In this document: positions 43,888 through 51,983 of the stretch, piece by piece
Numbering within the stretch: position 1 is the stretch's first letter
Layout: each line of letters opens with the position of its first letter
Assembly: GCA_026014585.1 (NCBI GenBank)
Contig: JAOZIA010000002.1
Location: 417,677-481,676 of the forward strand
Direction of reading: 5' to 3'
DNA: 64,000 nucleotides
DNA from: Candidatus Bathyarchaeota archaeon
Lineage (GTDB): Archaea; Thermoproteota; Bathyarchaeia; Bathyarchaeales; Bathycorpusculaceae
Notes under the pieces: generated by a model
What the model saw: only the letters and a program-made list of their open reading frames with translations
Database searches by the model: none
Told to the model about the DNA's origin: nothing
Made by a program: the position numbers and the translations under genes

Positions 43888-45180
43888 GTGAGCGACTTGA
43901 ATTCAGGCATAGACCTTAAATGTATTGTAAATCGTGAGCATTTACAGTCAGATTCTAAAGCTCTTGTATATCTTGCAATGGACATATCTCCCCCCGAAGT
44001 TTCCCCTAATACCCCAAACGATTTACAGCCAGTCAACCTCTGCATTGCGCTAGACCGCAGTGGTTCAATGAAAGATGAAAACAAAATTGAACAAGCAAAA
44101 ATAGCGACAATGCAGCTAATCCAAGAATTAAAACCCTCAGATTTTGTTTCGCTAGTCACTTTTTCAAATCGTGAAAAAGTTGAAGTTAGTTCACGTTCAG
44201 CCGCAGACATCTATGCCTTCAGCAATGCTATAAATCAAATAAACGCACGCGGCGCAACAGACATTTATTCTGCATTACAAGCTGCCCTCAACGAGGTGGC
44301 TCAGCAACGGGCGGTTTTTCCAGGACAACCTGTGAATCGTATCATCCTGCTAACAGATGGGCAACCGACTTCGGGGAAAGATAAAATTGAAGAATTTGTT
44401 ACTCTATGCGAGTTAATACGCAAAAATGATATTTCCGTGACTACATTGGGTTTAGGGAGCGACTACAATGAACAGTTGCTAACCACCATAGCATCAACAA
44501 CAGGCGGATTATGGTACCACGTCACTGACCCAAACAATCTGCCAATGCTTTTCAATGAAGAACTAGTCGAAATGAAAACTGTTGTTATGCAAAAGCCTGA
44601 ACTTCAAATTCAACCCATGTCAGGAGCAGAAATTGAAGATATCCACAAGGTTCGACCAGTATTAGACCTTGTTCAGAATCCTGAAATACGACAGGGAAAA
44701 TACATTTTGCCCCTCAATGACATAGTCGGCGGGCAACCTCAAAACGTTGTCGTTAAAGTGATGTTGCCTCCAAGACAGGATGGAAAATACCGAATTGCAC
44801 AAGCAACACTCACAGGCGGCGGAAAAACAATAACCCGCGATGTAGTGGTAACCTACACAAACGACCCCTCGTTATATCAAAAAGAAACAGACCCATATCC
44901 ACGCATTCTTCTCATGACTTCAGATGGCACTATAATGCTACGGCAAGGCGTGGCCTCTGGAGATGAGACAGTGATTAACCAAGCCCAAACAATACTCAAA
45001 AAAACAATGAATGACCCGAACGCAGTAACAGTTGTTAGAAACAACGAACTCACCATGGACATGGTTAATAGATTTAACAATTCCTACGAGAAAACCGTGA
45101 TAAAGAAAGGCAATCTCTCTGACGAAGAGAAAAAGAAGGTTATCTCTGAAACAACAATATTGAAAAAGAAGAGTAATTAA
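43888..45180 (+). CDS. von Willebrand A domain protein
   Basis: The 430-residue protein starts with GTG. The vWA domain (about 40-230) has the MIDAS set LDRSGSMKDEN, the threonine of RGATDIYS and LTDGQPTSGKDK. A beta-rich domain (about 235-340) and a helical charged C-terminus follow. It has no membrane segment or zinc ribbon, unlike its neighbour on the minus strand. vWA proteins next to kinases, FHA and PP2C proteins occur in several bacterial phosphorylation modules. It is first in the plus-strand operon. Confidence 0.88.
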   Translation: MSDLNSGIDLKCIVNREHLQSDSKALVYLAMDISPPEVSPNTPNDLQPVNLCIALDRSGSMKDENKIEQAKIATMQLIQELKPSDFVSLVTFSNREKVEVSSRSAADIYAFSNAINQINARGATDIYSALQAALNEVAQQRAVFPGQPVNRIILLTDGQPTSGKDKIEEFVTLCELIRKNDISVTTLGLGSDYNEQLLTTIASTTGGLWYHVTDPNNLPMLFNEELVEMKTVVMQKPELQIQPMSGAEIEDIHKVRPVLDLVQNPEIRQGKYILPLNDIVGGQPQNVVVKVMLPPRQDGKYRIAQATLTGGGKTITRDVVVTYTNDPSLYQKETDPYPRILLMTSDGTIMLRQGVASGDETVINQAQTILKKTMNDPNAVTVVRNNELTMDMVNRFNNSYEKTVIKKGNLSDEEKKKVISETTILKKKSN

Positions 45181-45192
45181 AGGTGAAAAAAT

Positions 45193-45735
45193 ATGAACTG
45201 CCCAAAATGTGGAAATGACAACCCCTCAGACAATAAATTCTGCGACAATTGTGGAAGCGAACTAGTATCAACCGTAGCAGCACCAACACCTGTATCTACA
45301 GGTGGAATTGAATGCTCAGCTTGTAAAGCAGCAAACCCAATAGGGTCAGCCTTCTGCGAAAGCTGCGGCGCAAGCCTAGAAAGCGCTTCAGCACCAATAG
45401 CAGCACCTGTTGCACCACAACCAACTTTTGCACCACCTCAAGCACAATTTGCGTTAGTCTGCCCAGATGGAACAGAAATATCGATATCCTCAAGCAAGAC
45501 CATTGGACGGCTTGATTTAGCAAAATATGCCGCGCCAAACGAGACCATGTGGATTTCAAGACAACACTTTGACATATTGGAGGAAAATGGGGCACCCTTC
45601 ATCATTGACGAAAAGAGTGCTAACGGAACAAAACTTAACGGAAAAGAAATCAAACAGCAGGGAAAGCAACAGTTAAAGAGCGATGACGAAATTATCGTCG
45701 GCGATGCAGTAAAATTAGTGTTCAAAATAAAATAG
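45193..45735 (+). CDS. Double zinc-ribbon FHA-domain protein
   Basis: The 180-residue protein has two N-terminal zinc ribbons (CPKCG/FCDNCG and CSACK/FCESCG), an Ala/Pro linker, and an FHA domain (about 100-180). The FHA core is visible: KTIGRLDL, the phosphothreonine-binding WISRQHFDI, and KSANGTKLNG. It should read phosphothreonine on partners of the kinases. AAAGGTGA lies upstream of the ATG. It sits 12 bases after the vWA gene and 32 bases before the kinase. Confidence 0.9.
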   Translation: MNCPKCGNDNPSDNKFCDNCGSELVSTVAAPTPVSTGGIECSACKAANPIGSAFCESCGASLESASAPIAAPVAPQPTFAPPQAQFALVCPDGTEISISSSKTIGRLDLAKYAAPNETMWISRQHFDILEENGAPFIIDEKSANGTKLNGKEIKQQGKQQLKSDDEIIVGDAVKLVFKIK

Positions 45736-45767
45736 CAGTCGCTTTAAGTCGGAAGGGGTAAGCTCTG

Positions 45768-46883
45768 ATTAAAGGCACGACAATCCAAGGCTCTAGAGGT
45801 TACTATGTCATTGATAACTTTCTACTCCAAGGTGGCATGGGCAAACTCTACTGTGGACGGTCATCAACAGGAAGCAAAGTTGTAATCAAAGAACCCATTC
45901 GAAAAGGCGACGCTGACGATGCAATCCGCATTGAAAAACTAAAAGTTGAAGGAGAAAGTCTCTCCAAGGTATCCCACAAAAACATAGTTCGATTTGTCGA
46001 TTGCAGAGAAGAGCCCAACAATTACTACCTAATCATAGATTTTATTCCTGGAAAAACAATGAAAGATGCTTACTGGAGAAACCCCACGAACGAAAATGAA
46101 GCTAAACAACATGCAGTCACTATCCTTCAAGCCTTAGGCTACCTACACAACATGAACATTATCCACAGAGACGTAAAACCACAAAACGTGCTGCTACCAA
46201 ACGACAAACCTGTCATGATTGACTTTGGAGGCGCAAAATACGGGTACATGCAACTCCCCTTAACCTTTGGCGACACTGTGGTTGGCACCCCCGGATGGAC
46301 TGCGCCTGAACAAATGCATGGGATAACCGCACCCAGATGCGACCTTTACGGTGTAGGTGCCATCATGTTTTTCCTCTTAACAGGTTGCCCCCCACAAAAC
46401 TACACTAAAGCTGATGGCTCTGTTGAGTCCCCACGAAAAATAAACCCGAGGATTTCGCTGGAAACAGAAAGAATCGTGCTTAAAGCATTAAGTTTTGACC
46501 CCTCCAAACGTTACCAGATTGCAGAGGATATGATACGGGAAATCCAAGGCCAATGTGTCTCCCAGGGCAGTGCTCACGTTTTCTGCAGAGGAACAAAATA
46601 TGAGCTCTCAAGAAGACTTGGTATTGGGCGTTCGACTTCTTGTGAAATCGCCATTAGTGACACCATGGGTTTTGTTTCAAAACGTCATGCAGAAGTTTTC
46701 CCTGACCAAGGAAGATACTGGATTGAAGACACACAAAGCACAAACGGCACCTTCTTGTACCGTAACGGTGTTTTCCAAAGAATCCAAAGAAGCGAACTTC
46801 ATGACGGCGATTTGATAGCGTTGTGCTATAAAAAAGATAAAGGACCCTACATAACCCTAACGTTCAAGAAAGGCATCAATTGA
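45768..46883 (+). CDS. Ser/Thr kinase with C-terminal FHA domain; non-AUG start
   Basis: The eukaryotic-type kinase (about 1-260) has a glycine-rich loop beginning LLQGGMGKLY, the Lys of VVIKEP, catalytic IIHRDVKPQNVLL, DFGGAK and GTPGWTAPEQ. A C-terminal FHA domain (about 285-371, LGIGRSTSCEIAIS, SKRHAEVFP, STNGTFLY) follows. The N-terminal part of the kinase lies upstream of the first ATG (45837). The frame there contains only CTG (45765) and ATT (45768) before the stop at 45759, with GGAAGGGG at 45751-45758. I give ATT as the start because its spacing to GGGGTAA is best. No membrane segment is present. Confidence 0.88.
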   Translation: MKGTTIQGSRGYYVIDNFLLQGGMGKLYCGRSSTGSKVVIKEPIRKGDADDAIRIEKLKVEGESLSKVSHKNIVRFVDCREEPNNYYLIIDFIPGKTMKDAYWRNPTNENEAKQHAVTILQALGYLHNMNIIHRDVKPQNVLLPNDKPVMIDFGGAKYGYMQLPLTFGDTVVGTPGWTAPEQMHGITAPRCDLYGVGAIMFFLLTGCPPQNYTKADGSVESPRKINPRISLETERIVLKALSFDPSKRYQIAEDMIREIQGQCVSQGSAHVFCRGTKYELSRRLGIGRSTSCEIAISDTMGFVSKRHAEVFPDQGRYWIEDTQSTNGTFLYRNGVFQRIQRSELHDGDLIALCYKKDKGPYITLTFKKGIN

Positions 46884-46899
46884 GCTGGGAGAAACCGCT

Positions 46900-47988
46900 T
46901 TGCATGAAAGTCATGGAAACGGAAGCATCCTTGTAAACCGGTTTGAAATATTAAGTTTGTTTAAAACAACAGAGCTTGGTCAAACCTACCTAGCTTTGGA
47001 CAGGGTGACTCAGAAGAGAGTGGTTGTTAAATGCGTCAAATGCACTGCTAGTAATGAACGAAACAGTAAAATTAAGCTTGAACGACTTATGGTTGAAGCA
47101 AAGGTTTTACAGTCTCTTAACCATCCATCCATAGTGAAGTATGTTCACTCTTGGGGTGACAGATTCGACTTCTACTTAGTCACAGAATATGTCGACACAA
47201 AAAACATGAAAGAAACTTTTTTTCACAAACCCCAAAAACGAGCAACTGTAATCGAGTATATTCTTCAACTGCTCGAAGTCACAGAATATCTGCATTACAA
47301 AGGCGTAGTCCACCGAGACATTAAACCCTCAAACATACTGCTAAGCGACAACATAGTGCTGATAGATTTTGATGCATCTGAATCCTGCTACCTAAATTTT
47401 GACCACAAAAACGTAGTCATCGGCACGCCCGGATACCAATGCCCTGAATCATTCCAAGGCGTAATATCCCCACAAAGCGACATATTTTCAATCGGCGGAA
47501 CTATTCTTTTCCTGCTTACAGGTGAAAATCCCTCAGGTAGCCTGACACGGTTCCGAAATCTCCCCGTTGAACAAGACCTGCTTGAGATAGCTTTTAAAGC
47601 CTTAAACCCCGATCCCGCTTTGAGGTTTAGGACAGTTTTTGAGATGAAACAGAAGCTGCTCAGTTTAACCAGTCCCCAAGCAAAGCTTGTGATGGGCGAT
47701 GTACAGTGTCTACTCATGAAAAATCTTGTTCTTATAGGAAGAAGTGTTGACGCTGACTTTAAAATCTTGGATCCCTCAAAGTTTGTGTCACCTATTCATG
47801 CAGAGGTTGTTTTTGAAAACAAAAATTTTTTCATTTCAAACAAAAGCATAAACGGCACCTTCATTTACAGGCGTGATGAGTACCGAAAAATCGATAAATG
47901 GGCACTTCGTGACGGCGACGTAATTGTGTTATGTTACAAGCCCCAGAAGGGACCACACAAAATGGTGAAGTTCAGGCAAATTTCTTAA
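46900..47988 (+). CDS. Ser/Thr kinase with C-terminal FHA domain, DFG changed to DFD
   Basis: This is a 362-residue paralogue of the previous kinase, starting at TTG 16 bases downstream of the previous stop codon. The kinase lysine is in VVVKCV, the catalytic loop VVHRDIKPSNILL is intact, but the DFG motif reads DFD (LIDFDASES). The activation segment ends in GTPGYQCPESF. The C-terminal FHA domain (about 280-360) has LIGRSVDADF, SPIHAEVVF and SINGTFIY. The DFD change leaves the metal aspartate in place but alters the hinge glycine. The two kinases plus the FHA protein suggest a phosphorylation relay. Confidence 0.87.
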   Translation: MHESHGNGSILVNRFEILSLFKTTELGQTYLALDRVTQKRVVVKCVKCTASNERNSKIKLERLMVEAKVLQSLNHPSIVKYVHSWGDRFDFYLVTEYVDTKNMKETFFHKPQKRATVIEYILQLLEVTEYLHYKGVVHRDIKPSNILLSDNIVLIDFDASESCYLNFDHKNVVIGTPGYQCPESFQGVISPQSDIFSIGGTILFLLTGENPSGSLTRFRNLPVEQDLLEIAFKALNPDPALRFRTVFEMKQKLLSLTSPQAKLVMGDVQCLLMKNLVLIGRSVDADFKILDPSKFVSPIHAEVVFENKNFFISNKSINGTFIYRRDEYRKIDKWALRDGDVIVLCYKPQKGPHKMVKFRQIS

Positions 47989-47991
47989 ACA

Positions 47992-49053
47992 TTAACCTAT
48001 CACATTGTCAATGTACGGTATTTTCTTTACCAAATAGACTATCACCGAAGTTAACGTAAGCGTTACTAAAACAAGCAGGGGTATAGCTAAAACCGCGTTC
48101 ATAGTGAAAACACTTATCCTAAAACCTAAGTAACCTAACTCAAACGTTTCAAGAACAATAACGTGCAACAGATAAATTGCTAAAGTGTTTTCGCTAATCC
48201 AACGAATTAAACGGTTAACGTAAACATTTTTGCTTTGGATTTTTTTCGGTGAAACATTGAACAACAATAAAAACAGTGCTGTTGAAGAGATGATAATGTT
48301 AAAATTTAAAGGGTTATAGAAAAAGTTGAAGAAATTTCCGCCTGCATAAGTGGTTAAAGAGTAGGTGCCAACTATTGCGCAGATAACTCCCAAAATTACG
48401 CCAAGTAGCAGTATGCGTGTCCGTTTGACTTCAACCTCTTTAAGGAAGCTTCCCAACAGATAGTAACCTACCCAACCTGCAAAAACAAACATCACTGGGG
48501 TTAAGTCAAAAGAAATGAATATTGTTAAAGACGGAATAATTGTGCCAATAAACGTTAACGCCAACAAGTACTTGAATTGATTGCGATTCATGTTTTTTAT
48601 TAATACTCGTAAAATAGGCGTTGCAAGATACAAGCCCACAAGCAAATACAAAAACCACAAATGATAATACGAACCAGCAAAAATCCCGTGCATAATTTCA
48701 TTTGTTGAAGGAACTGTTCCAGCGACCTTAATACCCCAAACAAAATAGATTATGGTCCAGAAAACCAAAGCTAAACCTATGCGGTTGAACCTTTTCTTAA
48801 AGAAAAACCGTATCGGTTCATCAGCTTTGCTTTTGTCAAGCAGTAACGCACCGCTTAACATGACAAGTAATGGGATGCCCATGGCTCCAAAGGATGCATA
48901 AAAATTGCTGGTCCACCAGTTTGACATGACATCCGAAGTGACTGCTGCGGGTATAATGTATGGGAAGGCTGTGGCGTTAAGAAAAATCACAAGTATTATA
49001 GCTACAACTCTGATTATGTCGACTGAAGTAACATCGTGGGTTATCTCTTCCAA
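47992..49053 (-). CDS. Acyltransferase-3-family membrane protein
   Basis: The 353-residue protein has about ten membrane segments and the acyltransferase family 3 layout, which O-acetylates surface sugars. The N-terminal motif, normally RxxAixxVvxxH, reads RVVAIILVIFLNAT, with Asn in place of the catalytic-type His. SYYHLWFLYLLVGLYLATPIL and ISENTLAIYLLHVIVLE are the other family marks. It starts with TTG. The missing His suggests altered or no catalysis. It is the minus-strand end of the kinase island. Confidence 0.8.
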   Translation of the reverse strand: MEEITHDVTSVDIIRVVAIILVIFLNATAFPYIIPAAVTSDVMSNWWTSNFYASFGAMGIPLLVMLSGALLLDKSKADEPIRFFFKKRFNRIGLALVFWTIIYFVWGIKVAGTVPSTNEIMHGIFAGSYYHLWFLYLLVGLYLATPILRVLIKNMNRNQFKYLLALTFIGTIIPSLTIFISFDLTPVMFVFAGWVGYYLLGSFLKEVEVKRTRILLLGVILGVICAIVGTYSLTTYAGGNFFNFFYNPLNFNIIISSTALFLLLFNVSPKKIQSKNVYVNRLIRWISENTLAIYLLHVIVLETFELGYLGFRISVFTMNAVLAIPLLVLVTLTLTSVIVYLVKKIPYIDNVIG

Positions 49054-49185
49054 TTTTTTCCTCTAACATTTGTTTGTATCGATTTGCTTTTAAAGTTGGC
49101 GATAAAACTACAGGCTACTCAGTGTTTACTTGGTCCTTAAAGGTCAAGGAAGCTTTTTATTTTAATGAATTCTTCATAAAACTTT

Positions 49186-49620
49186 ATGGCATCTGTTAAA
49201 GACATAATGACCAAAGACGTGGTTAAAATTTCACCTGACAAAACAGTTCTTGAAGCAGCAGAAATTATGGATTCAAAAACGTTAGGTTGCTTAATAATCA
49301 CCCAAAACGATGAACCAGTTGGAATAGTTACGGAAAGGGACATCGTGCGTAGAATCGTCGCCAAAAAACTGCCATACACGGTACAGGTTTCAGAAATAAT
49401 GAGTAAAAACCTTGTCGTTGCCGAACAAGACTCTTCACTAAAAGAAGCAGCACGGCTTATGTCAAGTCATAAAATCAGGCGATTACCCGTGGTTAAAGAA
49501 GGCAAACTAGTTGGCATCGTTGTTGCTTCAGATTTTGTACGTAACGCGGGAAAGAAAAGCACCACCGAAGAAATCCTTGAGGCAATGGGGCGCTACTCAT
49601 CAAATACAAGCCCAATATAA
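49186..49620 (+). CDS. Two-CBS-domain protein
   Basis: The 144-residue protein is a tandem CBS pair (about 7-60 and 70-125; VKDIMTKDVVKISPDKTVLEAAEIM, GIVTERDIVRRI, VSEIMSKNLVVAEQD, GIVVASDFVR). Such pairs bind adenosine nucleotides and usually regulate a partner. The start ATG lies in a leaderless context after a T-rich stretch. The next gene is nucleoside deoxyribosyltransferase, nine bases downstream. Confidence 0.92.
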   Translation: MASVKDIMTKDVVKISPDKTVLEAAEIMDSKTLGCLIITQNDEPVGIVTERDIVRRIVAKKLPYTVQVSEIMSKNLVVAEQDSSLKEAARLMSSHKIRRLPVVKEGKLVGIVVASDFVRNAGKKSTTEEILEAMGRYSSNTSPI

Positions 49621-49629
49621 GCCCTTGAC

Positions 49630-50208
49630 GTGATTGCTTTGCCGCCAATACGTGTTTATCTTGCTGGACCCGAAGTTTTCCTAACCAACGCCAAAGAAGC
49701 GGGCGAGCAGAAAAAGGCGTTATGCCGCAAATACGGGTTTGAAGGCGCTTACCCATTGGATGGCGAAGTAGACCCAGCGGGTAAAACAGCCAGAGAATTA
49801 GGCTTATATATTAGTCAAGTAAATGAGCAACTAATCAAAAGTTGCCAAATCCTAATTGCGAATCTTACGCCGTTTAGGGGGATTAGTGCGGATGTTGGCA
49901 CTGTTTTTGAGTTGGGGTTTGCTCACGGGTTAGGCTTGAAGGTTTATGCCTACACCAATGTTACCCTGCCGTTCACTGAACGCGCAGTAAACGCCCTCAA
50001 ACAGGTTCACCGTAGCGAAGATGGTAAACTGCGGGACTCTTTGGGCATGTTTATTGAGGACGTTGAATTAACGGATAATTTGATGATTGACGGTTGCATA
50101 AACGCTAACAGTAAACACCTTATTGTTGAACAGGCACCTGACGGGGAATTGTTTACATATCTTGGTGGTTTTGAAAAATGTTTAGTTGCTGCCCGGAAAA
50201 GGGTTTAG
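49630..50208 (+). CDS. Nucleoside 2-deoxyribosyltransferase family protein
   Basis: The 192-residue protein has the family start PPIRVYLAGPEVFL, the substrate region GISADVGTVFELGFAHGLGLKVYAYT with the catalytic-type glutamate, and C-terminal YLGGFEKCL. Such enzymes move deoxyribose between bases, or hydrolyse N-glycosidic bonds of nucleotides. It starts with GTG. It overlaps no gene but follows the CBS protein by nine bases, so the CBS protein may sense nucleotides in the same operon. Confidence 0.85.
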   Translation: MIALPPIRVYLAGPEVFLTNAKEAGEQKKALCRKYGFEGAYPLDGEVDPAGKTARELGLYISQVNEQLIKSCQILIANLTPFRGISADVGTVFELGFAHGLGLKVYAYTNVTLPFTERAVNALKQVHRSEDGKLRDSLGMFIEDVELTDNLMIDGCINANSKHLIVEQAPDGELFTYLGGFEKCLVAARKRV

Positions 50209-50294
50209 CTAAATAATGTAAAGGTATTTTTGCATGCTTTTTCTCTTTTTGGGTTCCTGCGGGTTTTTTAGTCAGAATGCGAAATTAACTTGGG

Positions 50295-50756
50295 TTGCTA
50301 TCTGTGAACGCTGGAAAACCTGAAACTGCAAACTGTGAAAAAAAACATACCAGTATCGTTAGGGCACTGTGTCTCTCGTTGGGCATAGTTTGTATTGTTT
50401 TAGGCACCATAGGAATAGCGTTGCCAATTTTGCCGACCACACCGTTTCTTTTGGCTGCGTCTGCTTGTTTTTGCAAAAGCTCCGAACGCATGAACAATTG
50501 GCTGCTTAACAACAAATGGTTTGGTTCCTACATCCGAAACTACAAAGAAGGACATGGAATTCCAATGAAAACAAAAATTATCGCGTTAGCCGTGCTATGG
50601 ATAACCATAGGTGTGTCAACTGTTTTCTTTTTAGGTCACATGCTGCCAGATTTTCTAGTGCTGCCAATGCAGTTAGTCATGGGAGCCGTGGCGGTTGGCG
50701 TAACCATTCATATTGCCAGGTTACCCACTTCAGAAAAAACAAAACCTAAAAAATAA
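50295..50756 (+). CDS. DUF454 (YbaN-like) membrane protein
   Basis: The 153-residue protein contains the DUF454 signature (GIVCIVLGTIGIALPILPTTPFLLAASACFCKSSERMNNWLL) and three or four membrane segments (about 28-45, 48-65, 100-118, 120-138). The family is widespread and of unknown function. It starts at TTG 50295, or at GTG 50304; neither has a clear ribosome-binding site. Its stop lies eight bases from the convergent stop of isocitrate dehydrogenase. Confidence 0.85.
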   Translation: MLSVNAGKPETANCEKKHTSIVRALCLSLGIVCIVLGTIGIALPILPTTPFLLAASACFCKSSERMNNWLLNNKWFGSYIRNYKEGHGIPMKTKIIALAVLWITIGVSTVFFLGHMLPDFLVLPMQLVMGAVAVGVTIHIARLPTSEKTKPKK

Positions 50757-50764
50757 AATGAAGA

Positions 50765-51982
50765 TTATTCAAAGTTCTTTTTGAGGTTCTTTGCAAGCTC
50801 AGCGATAAACTCTTCAGTGTCAACCTGCCGGTTTTTGGAGTCAGGGGTTGCAACCCGCAGTAAATCGCCAGTCATAACACCGCTCTCAACAGTTACAATT
50901 GCTGCCTGCTCCAACTTATTAGCAAAATCAACCACTTCAGGTGTACCGTCCAGTTCACCGCGTTTCTTTAAGCCACCTGTCCAAGCAAAAATCAGCGCCA
51001 TACTGTTACTTGAGGTCTTCTCGCCTTTCAGATACTTATAGTAGTGACGCTGAACAGTTCCGTGAGATGCCTCAAACTCATAATATCCTTCAGGACTGAC
51101 CAGCACTGAAGTCATCATTGCTAAGCTGCCATAGGCTGAGCCCAGCATGTCACTCATTACGTCACCGTCATAATTTTTGCATGCCCAAAGCAAGCCGCCT
51201 TCAGTTTTCATTATTCGGGCAACGGTGTCATCGATTAGTGTGAAGTTGTAGATTAAGCCTGCAGCCTCGAATTTTTCTTTCCAGTTAACCTGATACTCTG
51301 CCTCGAAGACTTTTTTGAATTCTCCATCGTAAGTTTTAGATATAGTGTCTTTAGCGCCAAACCACACATCCAACTTCTGGTCATATGCGTAGGTGAAACA
51401 TGCTTTAGCGAAACTTGCTATTGACTTGTCGGTGTTGTGGATGCCTTGAATGATTCCGGAACCCTTGAAGTCATGGATTGTTCCACGCCAAAGTTCCTTG
51501 CCGGCGCTGTTTGTGAAAACCATCTCGGCTTTTCCAGCTTCGGGCACGCGGTATTCAAGGTTTTTGTATATGTCGCCGTAGGCGTGTCTGCCGATGTGGA
51601 TGGGTTTTTTCCAGGCTCTGACTGCGGGCGGCACGTTTTTGACTATGATTGGTGCTCGAAAAACGGTTCCGTCTAAGGCTGCTCTTATGGTTCCGTTTGG
51701 GCTATTCCATTCCTTTTTGAGGTTGTATTCTTTGATACGTTCCTTGTTGGGGGTGATGGTTGCGCATTTTACGCCGACGCCATATTTTTTGATGGCTTCT
51801 GCCGCGTCAAGGGTGACTTGGTCGTTGGTGTCGTCCCTGTTTTTCAGGTGCAAGTCATAGTAGTCAAGTTTCATGTCCAGATAGGGCAGTAGAAGCTGGT
51901 CTTTGACCATTTTCCACATTACCCGTGTCATTTCGTCGCCGTCAAGCTCAACAATGGGGGTTTTAACAATTATTTTATTCAT
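50765..51982 (-). CDS. icd: NADP-dependent isocitrate dehydrogenase
   Basis: The enzyme oxidises isocitrate to 2-oxoglutarate with NADP. From ATG 51980-51982 (with GGAGGAAAA upstream) it has 405 residues, the length of eukaryotic-type NADP-IDH, and begins [14 protein letters not shown]. Other marks are [16 protein letters not shown], the metal loop [11 protein letters not shown] and the cofactor region [17 protein letters not shown] longer reading to 52078 would overlap aconitase. The start codon is one base away from the aconitase stop, so the two are co-transcribed. Confidence 0.93.
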   Translation of the reverse strand: MNKIIVKTPIVELDGDEMTRVMWKMVKDQLLLPYLDMKLDYYDLHLKNRDDTNDQVTLDAAEAIKKYGVGVKCATITPNKERIKEYNLKKEWNSPNGTIRAALDGTVFRAPIIVKNVPPAVRAWKKPIHIGRHAYGDIYKNLEYRVPEAGKAEMVFTNSAGKELWRGTIHDFKGSGIIQGIHNTDKSIASFAKACFTYAYDQKLDVWFGAKDTISKTYDGEFKKVFEAEYQVNWKEKFEAAGLIYNFTLIDDTVARIMKTEGGLLWACKNYDGDVMSDMLGSAYGSLAMMTSVLVSPEGYYEFEASHGTVQRHYYKYLKGEKTSSNSMALIFAWTGGLKKRGELDGTPEVVDFANKLEQAAIVTVESGVMTGDLLRVATPDSKNRQVDTEEFIAELAKNLKKNFE

Positions 51983-51983
51983 T

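Noticed and set aside
37162-47988. A type VI secretion or ESX locus
   Set aside because: Kinase, FHA and PP2C genes are shared with such loci, but no sheath, tube, VgrG, EssC or other structural genes are present.
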